Assembly: GCF_032854445.1 (NCBI RefSeq)
Contig: NC_088297.1
Coordinates: 11,184,163 to 11,248,162, forward strand
Reading direction: 5' to 3'
DNA: 64,000 bases
DNA from: Liolophura sinensis
Lineage: Eukaryota; Mollusca; Polyplacophora; Chitonida; Chitonidae
The position numbers and the translations under genes are program-made. Each line of letters starts with the position of its first letter. Position 1 is the first letter of the stretch. A model generated the notes under the pieces. It saw nothing but the letters and a program-made list of their open reading frames with translations. It was not told the origin of the DNA and searched no databases. This document shows positions 33,170-44,900 of the stretch, piece by piece.

Positions 33170-33905
33170 TCTACAGCTTGATTAGTGAAACAGTCAATAT
33201 TCACAGTACCCTCGAAGTTTATGATTAGTGAAGCAGATTTTATGAACAATATCCACAACACTTAATGAGTGACTTAGTCCGTATGTAACTTCCTCACTTG
33301 GCGTTCAGCGTAAGTGGATAGTGCAGTGACGACTGGTTGACGTGTCAGTATAATGGCTCGGGCGGGGTAGCTTACTTGCCTTCGGGAAGTCGTCTCAGTG
33401 AAGCAACACAGGATATAAGATGAGTGGAAATCGTCCCGCAACAAGGAGGCATATTACATGCACCATAAAAGACTTCTTCGTCGTCATATGACTGAAAAAT
33501 TGTTAAGTACTACGTTAAACCCCAAGCACTTACTCACTCTCTCACTCCAAAACCCCGAAGTTAGAATGAACAGTTTTTTCAAAGCTTTATTAACGAGCAA
33601 GTGTGACTGACCAACCAAACTGAATAATGGGCCAGTCTGCACAATTTCCTTAAAACTCGATTAGTGAGCTAGTCTGGACAATATCCTTAAAACTCAATTA
33701 GTGAGCCAGTCTGGAAAATATCCTTTAAACTCTATTAGTGAGTTGTTCTGGATAATATCCTTAAAGCTCTAGGCAGTCTATATGAGCCAAATCCTCAAAG
33801 TCCAATTACTGAGCCCGTCTGTATAAGAACAACATGCTCAAAGTTCGATTAGTGAGTAAACCTGTATGCACATTATCATTACAGCTCGTCTGGTGAGCCG
33901 GTGTG
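33170..33905. repeat. Decayed 45-bp minisatellite units
   Basis: Irregular units of the type 'gattagtgagc..gtctg.acaatatccttaaaactc' at 33170-33260 and 33590-33905, interrupted by a SINE. They occupy the same relative place (before exon 2) as the large array before unit E, so the satellite was part of the duplicated EF-hand unit. Confidence 0.75.
33275..33540 (+). repeat. Second-family SINE, headless
   Basis: Plus-orientation counterpart of 3640-3905: 'taacttcctcacttggcgttcagcg', the 'gcttacttgccttcgg' block and the tail 'gttaaaccccaagcacttactcactc'. No tRNA head. Confidence 0.8.
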
Positions 33906-34102
33906 TAAAATTGAAGTGAACAATATCTAAGAGTAGTAATCTTCACCAATACTCGTGTTCATAGACGAATAACCCGTCTTGTAATTTATCTAATAAATAA
34001 AAGAGACCCAACGCTAAAGTGTATAGCACTTCATAAGTTATATAAGAATATCAGTATAAGAAATTTTGTTGTATGTTGGGACTCTTTCAGGCTGACCATG
34101 AA

Positions 34103-34575
34103 GACCGTGCTTCGTAAAAATGGGAATTGGTATTCGAGTTCGTAGACTAGGATCGATATGGGTTCCTCAGCATGGAAAAATTCATGGAGTTCCCCAATCA
34201 GCTTATCAAACGTGGGAAGGTGGACTTTTGCCAAAAGTCTACAAAAGCCACTGGGTTTGCCCAACTTCAAATCGTCCAGTAGAACAACAGACGATTGGTC
34301 GGGATGATTGGATTAAAGGATATCAAGTAGTCAGCAAATCGAAATGGTTTCCCAGCCCCGTCTAAAGCTTTCTTTGACACCATGGAATGGTGTCAAATTG
34401 CGAATGGGGACGATCTCATCTCACTGGAGGAATGGAGGAAGTATTTATCAGTTACAGGGAACAAACGATAAGGAGTTCATCCGCAACACGTTCGCCAAGA
34501 TGGACGAAAACGGAGACGGTGAAATATCTAGGGAGGGATTTCAACACGCTCTTTACTGGTTCACCAACACGTCAT
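34103..34575 (+). pseudogene. EF-hand unit F pseudogene
   Basis: Exon-2 homologue starting at 'gaccgtgct'. The first EF-hand, the 'QLIKRGKVDF' region, 'WIKGYQVVSKSKWF' and the fourth loop (DENGDGEISREG, about 34504-34540) are recognisable but lie in several frames. Multiple indels and stops are present, and the C-terminal end is replaced. With exon 1 also damaged, this is a dead copy. Confidence 0.88.
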
Positions 34576-35916
34576 GCGTGACTGTTGTCAGCCGTTTGTC
34601 CCCAAAGCCAGACAGTGACAGTGACTGTATCCATTAAAAGGTGAACATGAATTATTAATGAAGTCAAAGTCAAGACATAATTACGTGCCGATGGCATGAA
34701 AATTTATTGTACAAAAATGATGCTTTTGAAGAATGGGACATTGCATTAAAATCATACTGAGTGACGGTTGAAAAATTGACAAATTAACTAGTTCCATTTT
34801 ACAGGTCTAGAAACTAGACAGTTCACAATGAATAGACGTTAACGTTCTATGATGCTTTTGGGAATGAATTCTTAGGATACAATCTATCTTGTTTCTGTTA
34901 AAACAGAATTTCTAAGAACGGACACTTAAATCAATCAGACATAACGGATTTCCCAGAAATTCGGGGGCAGACACAACCATGTTTTGTTTTTTTCAATAAG
35001 CTGTCCCTCATAAAACCAGGGATTATAGTACTTCTGTATTGAACAGGAAATCTGTCGCTGGTTTTCAGTGCAGTGAGATAAATCCTAAAACGCCTAGAGC
35101 CCCGAATACAATATTACTTCCCTGAAGACGTGCTTTAGTATACCTCAGCTGCCATAAGTTTTTACAGTAAGACATTTAAAAAAAAAAAACAAATGTATGT
35201 ACTCTGTGAACGCATATGGTTCAACTGTGTTATATGACAATTTCTGTGTGCTTTTGACGACTCAATACTGAAGAATTGGAGCTCTTGCCCTATTTTTCAC
35301 GACACCAACTATGGAAATTAAGAAAATATCACGGTATCCTTGAACACCTAAGGATATCTGAATATGGTCATTGTCTTGCCTTTAAAATAGTAGCAGTACA
35401 CAGAAAAAAAACTGGGCTTTTAAGTTCTTGTACAAGAATATTGAAACTAATGGCAGTGACACGCCATCCCAGTCGTAACAGAATAATCCATCTCTCAGAG
35501 ACAGTCAAGTTTCAGTACGGTTTGTAACAGCACAGGGAACACACGCAGTATAACAAACAATTTACAATGATAAATGATCAGCTATAGATGGTCTGAGAAT
35601 GCCGATGACTATCGCTATGTACAGTGGGATATAATAGAGGATGAATATTCTGCAAGGTAGAAATAACATGAAATAGCACATATGGGGATATGCATGTGTT
35701 CCCAACGTAACAATGACTTCTGTAAACACCATCAGAGAAAACAAACATGAACAGCTAAATATTATTTCACAAGGGGGGTAACTCTGAAATGTCCACAAGC
35801 CAGCTCGAACATAAACCCAGGTTATGTTGTGGACCAGTTCCAATGCTATGGCGGACGTTGGGCTTAACCCCCCTACAGTATGTGACAGCAACAATGAGTC
35901 CGGTGATTGAGTGTGG
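34576..35916. other. Spacer and probable RAD21 3' UTR region
   Basis: No coding sequence seen. On the minus strand an AATAAA signal lies at 34703-34708 and could terminate RAD21 with a 3' UTR of about 1.2 kb. That assignment is tentative. Confidence 0.4.
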
Positions 35917-38900
35917 CTACACGGCCGTGCCAAATTTGGGACCTTTTGTGAGAAGAATGTCCCCAAAAGGTTCATCCTGCTGTAAATGCAACACTTGTAG
36001 CTTCTTGAGAGTGAGAAGCGTGTAGAACTTGGAGCACACTTGCTTCCGATTATGTCTGCGCGTCAAGTCCTTAAAACTCTGCACATCATTGTACCTAAAT
36101 GCAGTTTCCAGTGCCATTTGCATCTGCTGTGAGCGTTTATTGAGACGCCTCTCCTCTTGCTCTTCGGTCTCAGGCATTGCGTCTGTGACATCTGGCTCCA
36201 AATCCTCGAATGCCTAAGAGTGAAGAGAACAGAAAATGATCAGGACTACTGGGCATATTAAGTGATGCATAAAGAGCGATAAAAACTGCAAAATGTATTT
36301 ATCAAATATAATAGCATACCTATCAATTCAGTCAACATGATTTCCCAAGGATCCCACTGCCGCAATTTATGGAATATTATTGATGTAGAGAATACCATAA
36401 TTGTATCAAAAACGGCCAGTTTCACAGGCGGGTTAAACGATTGAAATTTTCTTTCCACTAAACTGACCAGTCTATATTTTAATAATGTACAGGGCTGAAC
36501 CAATTTCAAAGTGTAGTCTGAACCTCCACCCAACTGAACTCCTTCCACTCTGATATGAATATATGTATTGTGCTGCCCATCAAACAAAATTTTATCTATC
36601 TGATGTTGTTTAACTACTTGTTTATTTTGACAAGTAATTGTACACCAGAGGTAATACTCCCATCTTGTGCCATTTAGCACACATATCGTCTAGGGATCAC
36701 CTTCACAATTCTCTGTCGAAATGGACTTGACTGTTTTCATAAATGAAGTAGTCTAGGCTAAAAGCAATCGGACCAACAAATAACAACAAGTTTTGAAATC
36801 TTGCGCAAATTGGGTCCAGGTTTTTGTTAATGGTGAAAATCGATGTACATTTACTTACAGGCGCGACTGAGGGAGGTGCCACAGAGGGAGGAGCGACTGA
36901 CGGAGGGGCTACAGAAAAGGGTGCAATTGAGGGAGGCTCATCATCCAGGTACTTGGGTCCCATGTCAATAGGCTCCAGGACACTGGGTTCTGCAGGCAGG
37001 TCCACCAGGCCCTCGCCTATGTTGCTGGTGGTCAGCAGATCTGTCGTGTTCAGGGAAGGTTCTTCTACAGGGAGCGGCTGTGCTGGCTCTTGACGCGGCG
37101 TTTCGACTTCCCGTACAGAGCGGTTACTCCTCCGTGACTGTCTGGAAACGTCTGCGATAGATGGCTCCTCAATCAATGTGCTCTGGTCCTGTGCAGGTAA
37201 GCCCAGCTCATCTGTGAAAATGCAAGTATTCATTTCTTCGTAACACTGTCTCAAAACTAAAAAAAAAAAAAAAAAAACAAGTGGCGCAAGAGAGAAGAGA
37301 AGACAAAACGGCAGAAAATTTAAGACCACAGAAAATTTGTTTTTACTGAAGTATGGTCAGCAGAATTTAAATAATGTCTCAATGATGCCCTTATGAAGGT
37401 TTTCACTTATCTACAGGAGATGTAGGTGTAGCCTACGACTGCAGACGTCAAAGTACATAGAAGGTGTCATTGTGTACACAACATGAAGATGATTACTTGC
37501 CCTATCAGACACTAGACTTGCTAGTGTAAATGGAATATGCTACTCACCTTGCATGGTTTGTTCAGCTCTAGGAAGTTCTGGAGATTCAAAGTCTGGCCTA
37601 TCCTCCTCGAAAACAGTCGCCTCTTCCTTCATTGGTTTTGTCACAAGGTTCCTTCCATAAAGCTGACAAACGAAACATAGAAATTCAAAAATAAGCATCA
37701 GTGTCCGGGTCATATGCACATTGCCAAGAATTCATCAAGTGCAACCTTCTCTATCTCATCCATATTATTTCTGTCAGAATACAGTGTCTCAAAGCCATCC
37801 CCTTGATAAACCTATGGCTAACCTTATTTTGTACAGGCCAGCTAAAAAAAAGCTAACCTTTATGTGAAATACAGTATACTTCACTTATCAATTTGTTCCA
37901 GATTTAAAGTAGCTCCTAGGACAAAATGACACATTTTACCTTGCATGCTGCCTTAGAGTTGATTGGTCTTCCAGGAAGAGCGAAGAGTTTTTCCACACCA
38001 CCTGTCTCTTTCCAGTGCATCAGCTTCTTGGTTGGAGGAGCCAGGTCTAGTGTGGTAACAATGTCTGTGGTGTCAGACAGCTGCATCTTCATGGACTCAC
38101 TGGGGATACCCTTCTGGTCATCCACAATCAGCTTTCTCTTCCGTTTCCCTTTCTTTTCAGCACCTACAATATCAACCCCTTTTCACTTGAAATTACTGAC
38201 GATTATGTGGGGAAATGTTGGACACTGGCCTACATGTATGCACTCAACATCATCAACTGTCACTAAAGTGTTGCAACTGGAAAACTCTAAGAGAGGTGAA
38301 ATTTGCACATACTCCTGGTATGTTAAATTTCTTCTGGTTTTTTGCTGTTGTGGTAGTTTATGGAAATATGATTATGGGATTTTTTAATAGTTGTCCCTGT
38401 GGCAAGTGGTTCAAAAAAGTTAATTCAGGCTTCTGGCTGTATCTACTGCAGATTCTTTATGTTTTTCAGACAGGTAAAATGAAAATGTACAGCAATTCTT
38501 CGTACTCTACACGACACAAAAGACCAAGTAAATCTTTTATTATTGCACATATTAAGCTGTCCATCTTTAGTTTGGAGACAAACCTTGAACACTTGTGACA
38601 TCGATAGGCTCTAGGGCAAACTCCTCTGCTTCATTATGAACAAGAGTTGTCTGCTCATGGGCAGGTGGAGCTGCTGCAGCTGCACCAGCAGCTGGTTCTG
38701 GTCTGGGTGCTGATTCGGCCTGCCCATCCGCCGCAGGGAATACACTGTCTTTGGTTACTGAAAAAAAAAAAATGCACACAAATCAATGACTATTTACTTT
38801 ATTTCAATGGCTCGAAACTTCTGCAGAAATTTCAACATGGTAGCTAAATTTAGTCATCACACCCCTAAAACTGTAAGGCTAGCTACTTTGGCTTATGCAA

Positions 38901-41900
38901 ACCCTATCTAAAAGATTATTTTTCTCTGAAGTATGATAAAAATGTAAATACCAGAAACAGTCACTACTACTGATCTTGGGAAATCCACTTCTTCAGTGTT
39001 TTCTACTTCAAATACGGGGTTTAAACCAGCACATTTTCTGTAAGAAGTGTATGTATTTGGGGCAGTATTATGTACATCCCATTAATTCCAGTAAACAGCA
39101 ACTTACCAGGTTCTGTGCTGCCTGATGTACCCTGGGCTTCTACTTCTGGGGGCATGGATACTTCGGCCAATGGAGGGTCCTCAAACAGACCTCCAGCATC
39201 CATGAAATTACCACCTGTCAGAACAAAGCAGTGATTACATTGGGTTCAGCTCAAAGTGGAAGCAAATACATCTTTCTGGTTTAGTTCCATAGACACTAAC
39301 CACTTGACAGGCTTCTTCAATTTGTGTGTGAGAGCATGTTTTGATCTAGTTTTAATATGACATTTTACACACGTTCTCCATTTGGCCGCTTACTAACATT
39401 TATATACATGTACATGTATCAAAAACAGTTATGCTGCAATCTTGCCAGACAGGCTTCTAACTTCTCAATCTCACTAGATCTAGCTGTTATACTGACTTCT
39501 CAATATATCTGATACAACACTTATCCCCACAACAGTATGCTATTCTTTAATCTCATTCTCACTTTACACATCTAGCACTGAGTACCAAAGTTTTGATGTC
39601 TCTATCTGAACATGGGTTAGCAACTTATCACACTGACTGGAAGCAAGTGTTACCTTAAAACTTGTACGCGAAATGTCACTGAATGGAGAGGCTACAAGAC
39701 CTGAATTTAGTGAGACTGTATGAACAGGGCCAAAATTAAAATGTGATACTTGGTGCCATGTCAATTCTTACTCAACTAAATGCAAGGTTATAACTCACCA
39801 AAGAACTCGTGATCTACATCTCCACCAAAGTTGTCATCGTCGTCGTCATCATCATCATCTGCACCACCTACCCCATCAAGAAAATTCAACAATGTTAGTT
39901 ATCAACAGAACAAGAAAACAACACAACTGAGTCAACAGGGTTAGTGCTACATACTTACCTTGATTTTTTTTTTTTTTTTGATTGGTGTTTTACGCCGTAC
40001 TCAAGAATATTTCACTTATACGACGGCGGCCAGCATTATGGTGGGTGGAAACCGGGCATGGCCCGGGGGAAACCCACGACCATCCGCAGGTTGCTGACAG
40101 ACCTTCTCACGTACGGCCGGAGAGGAAGCCAGCATGAGCTGGACTTGAACTCACAGCGACCGCATTGGTGAGAGACTCCTGGGTCATTACGCTGCGCTAG
40201 CGCTTTAACCGACTGAGCCACGGAGGCCCCATACTTACCTTGATGAACTGGACACAAAACTACACTGCCGTGCAGGAGAAGTATATATGTGCAAGATTTT
40301 CAACTGTCTATTAATAATTTGTGGGCATGGAACTGATGACCAGAAAAAAAGTCTGAAAATTCTACAGAAAATCTGAAAATACCCCAATCTACCTCTCAAT
40401 TACATTAGCAATCACCTGTTCTGACAACATTAGCTGCTTTTGTTTTTTTTTAATTTTAAACAAAAAAGTCTGAAATCAGCCAATTGGAGGAAAATCCCCA
40501 TGCTTGATTTTGGTACAATTTTATTTTATGCAGATGCCTGCTTTTCAGATTTCACTCTCTGTAATGTGCATTTAAATACTAGTATAGCTTATGTTTCAAA
40601 ATATGGGGCATACCATGCATCAGTAATTGGTATTAGTAACCTTCTGTAGCCTTGGTAACTACCAGAGCGGGTAAATTTAGTATTGCTACAATAAGTGCGA
40701 TTGAAATGCTATGAGCAACAAGTTCCTACTTCTTGCATTTATGAGTGCTACTCCCTTCATGTATTTGTGTTTTGTTTTTTAAATTAAGGGATTCAGTGAG
40801 ATTGGAGGTTCATCACCTGAGAACTGAAAGCTTTCAAGCTACACAAGCTTAATCAGAAGTGCCACACTTGAAAAATAAAGCCAACAAAAAAAAAAACAAA
40901 AAGAAAAAGAAAAGAACAAGAAATTCTGTAAGTGTTAGAAGAATTTAAAACAGATGCAGGGGTTAGTAACCTTACCTGTCCATAATAAAATGCACAAGCA
41001 ATGCCCTCTCTACATGATTTCACACTGCAGTTACGTTGTCAGTGCAAACATTTTAGTACAACACACAAGAACAATCGAAACATACTATACTCATCCAAAG
41101 AAATCTTTCTGTCACTACATCATCATTTGGAACATTTGTTAATGGAATCAATTAACAAATGGATGATTATAAATAAATGGTTGAACAATTTAAAACTACG
41201 TTTGGCATCTTTTACACTAACTTAGTTGAAAATGACAATCAAGAGCACTCACCGACAAACCCATCATCCACAGCTCCTCCAAAACCATCATCCATAACAG
41301 GTGGTGGCAAGTCTACGTCCATGGGCTTCTCCAGACTCGATTCCAAGGACTTGTCATCTTTATCTCCAAGCTGTATGCTGGGAGGCTCAGGAGATTTGTA
41401 CAACGAGTCGTCCATGTGCGACACATCTCGTAAGATTTCTCGGTCATCAAATCCTACGTCACCTGCAACCGACAATATCAGAGGTCAGCGCAAACTAAAA
41501 ATGTTGACGTACCCAACTGGCAGTCCAAGCACCAAATACAGTCCTTCAGGTGGACAGGTCTTAAAACGCACTCCGGTACACCACTGCAACCTCCTAAACT
41601 TTTTTGTCAAAGCATACCTTCACCAATACCTGATCACGCTTTTAGGCGATTCTGTTACCTTTACAGAATGAAAACATGCACTGCATTTACAACCATCACA
41701 ACCGGTGTGCTTATTTACATTCACACAACACAAAAGATAAATTGTGAAGAGATTTACTTGAACAGTATAGTTACTTAAGTCAATGCTTGTGTCCCAGCTG
41801 GAATATGCAGACACTTAACATATATACTGATTTTGGATGAGAAAAGGTAAATGTAAAAATATCATTCACTTAATCAAACTGGAAAATGCGATGCAGACAA

Positions 41901-44900
41901 ACAGGCTACAATTATAAAAAAAGTCCTCGTAATTCTTTTTGCATTCAAAATTTTTGTCAAGCATTAGTCATTTGAAATCTCTTATTCTTATTGATGGGAT
42001 ATAAAACATCTTCAACACTGCTGACCTAAATTATGCAGGCTGTTTTCTAAAAGCATTATGTTAATCAAAGCAAGCAAAGACGACTTGGGTTAAAGTCAGT
42101 GAAATAACAAAAGAGAAATACAAAGTTCAGGGGAAGGCATACAGTAGATCACAGACTAAAAGGGGGACTAAAGATTCTAGTGACTCAAGAGCAAAGACTT
42201 TATGAAATGTTCACAATAAATGAAATAAACTTAGCAACTAATTTTAATAATCATGTATAATATCAATAGTCATGCATGAACCAACACCTGTTCCTCTGAT
42301 CCATACACACACGGTACGTAATTTGAAGCCACAAGGTTTGCACAAACTGACTAGGCATCTAAAAGAATGTTTATTCAAAAAGTTAATCTACACAATTCAA
42401 TATGAACAGAACTGTATGCAGATTAACATGTTAACATAGCAGTTAATTTTGCCTCTGACTGTCAAAAACCCACAGGTTAGCAAAGTGTTTGGTCCATATT
42501 TACATACTGTATGGAAAAGTTCTATACTTGTAGTTAATCAGAAGAGGTCTTCATATAGCGACCAAAGCAGGAATAAGGCAGGCAGACATGCACACACTGT
42601 TAAGACTGCAGGTGATAAAGCGCCGACTACAAGCAAACACAAAATTCCAATTGGAGTCAGCAGCTGACGACAGCTACAAACACAAAAGGCTTCTCAAAAT
42701 ATTTTCCATCCCACTCCGTTTCTCGCAACACTCGATTTAAACCACATCGTTCATATACTTCAACAAAAAAAACACTTATTTGTGAGAAAAGAAGCTGCCA
42801 ATACTGGGGTCATTTAATAAATTTTCAACCGACACTCCACCATACAGTTGAAATTTCAAAAAAAATTCAGAGGCCCAGCAGTGAACAGCTGTCAATGTTA
42901 CATCTCCACAAACTTGATTCCTGAAGTAGCTAGCTTATGCGTTTAAACTTGTTTTTATTTTTAGCCGTATTTATGAAAAATGATTAAATAATAGGCAAAA
43001 AGCAGCTCTTTCTATTTAAACTGTACCTATGAATTCCCAGGAGTTCAAATTCTGTTTCAAAACTACTGATAACAATTACTCTTTGCATTATTACTATTCT
43101 TTAATGAAGCAAAATTGTGCTTGTTTTTCATAGGTATATCATCTAATTGTTGACTCCAATTGGAAAACTTATGCACTAACTGAGAGTTTAGAAGGGTGTT
43201 TTTGACGGGAGAACTGAGCCAATGCTGATGTGAGACATTCATCAACCGTTTGCTTCCACACAGAAAAAAAAAAAAAATGACCCCAGACATGGCAGACTTC
43301 TTACCACGGAGAGATCCCGAGACTGAACACTGTGGAGATGCCCAATTGGAACTCATTTCGTCATCAGACTCCACTTCGCTCCAGTTGCCTGGATCACTCT
43401 CCAGTCCTATACCACTGTCCACCTTTTCCAAATATGGCTTATCCTGTTTATCACTTTTGTTGCTGCTACAAGTTCTACCATTATCACAGATAAAATTATT
43501 GTTTTGAACGTCTTTGTGTTTCTGTTTGTTTCCTTTGGAACAGAATTTATCGAACGTCCTTTCGAGACAGTGCACAAAAACAGCTTCCCAATCTATGGGA
43601 ACAACTGTAGTCCTATAGCCATATATAAAATAGAATATTTCTTCATCATCAACTTCACCACCGAAGTCTTTAATCCCTGAATCACCTAGAGGTGGAGATG
43701 GAGAAAAATACCAGCAGTCATACAGTTCACGCATGTCATTATGTAGAAGTATCTCAGCCTCTAAACATTATTTTAGAACTGTGTAACAACTGCTACACAA
43801 AGTTCTGTCATGCTCTTCCATGACCATATTAAAGTCTTACAACTTTCTCAAATTCTGCTTTGTGCAGACTAGACGCATGGGCTCAGTTCGCAAGGTTTCC
43901 ACTTGATAAACTCGTAGAAAGTTTTATCACTTGGACATCATTATCACTAATGAGAACCATTTTCACGGATTTTAAATCGAATAGGAGTTGATGGGTATGG
44001 TGGTCAAACATCAGCTTATCACCTTTACTGGATATGACCATGTCACAATACCATAACATTTTGAAACTTGACTGGACGGTGCTTGTGCATCCACACTTGT
44101 AAATAAATATTTAATTATTACTAGTCCACACAAACTCAGCTTGATCTTCATCGATGTTTCTGAGTGCTTTCTAGCGTGAAATTCAGAGGCTGGGAGTAAT
44201 CAGGGAGAGAATTTGAAGATAATAACTTCTTCAGATGATATGGCTAATAGTTTTGTCACAGCCCAAATAGTGATAAACTATGTGGAAACAGTAATTAAAC
44301 CATTAACCATAAACAGCTGAAGAATAGTTTATCCCAAAAATTCACTCAACACAAATAAGGTTAGGAGAAGACACAGAATATATGGACAAACTTTGAGAGT
44401 TGATGTTTTTGGTTTTGCCTCAAATGGAGTTAAAGCTGCTGGTGGTATCAAGGAAAATATGCAAGAACCTACCAAATCCGTCATCCCCAACAAGAGTTAT
44501 ATTTCCCAAGTCCTCCCGCATCGTAATCTCTTCAGGACGACTCTGGTTGACAGCAAACTGGGCTTGAACATCTATATCACTGCAATTTACACAAAACAAG
44601 CAAGAAATCCATTAAACATTTATTAATATAGAAAAGACACTATAGAGTGTTCTTACAGCTTGACTAACAACCTTATTACCACACCAAAGCAAAATGGTGA
44701 TACTAATAATTTTATCTGATCCATCTTTCCATAAAATATAGGTCTTGCTTATTTCCTAACCCAGTCCTCCACGTTACACTATCTGCCTCACCAGACTTAA
44801 AATACAACTATTCTCTCACAACTTCTTTTTGATTTTGCCGAGCATTATTATAAATACCAAGTCAAATAACTACTTTATAACATCACTGGTCATCACTAAA

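Noticed and set aside
36703-36858. Extension of RAD21 exon 10 past the GCGCCT|GTAAGT donor
   Set aside because: A consensus donor lies there, and joining to the acceptor at 36213 restores the conserved C-terminal domain in frame.
40036-40257. 73-codon minus-strand frame in the RAD21 intron
   Set aside because: Lies almost entirely within the SINE at 39965-40230.
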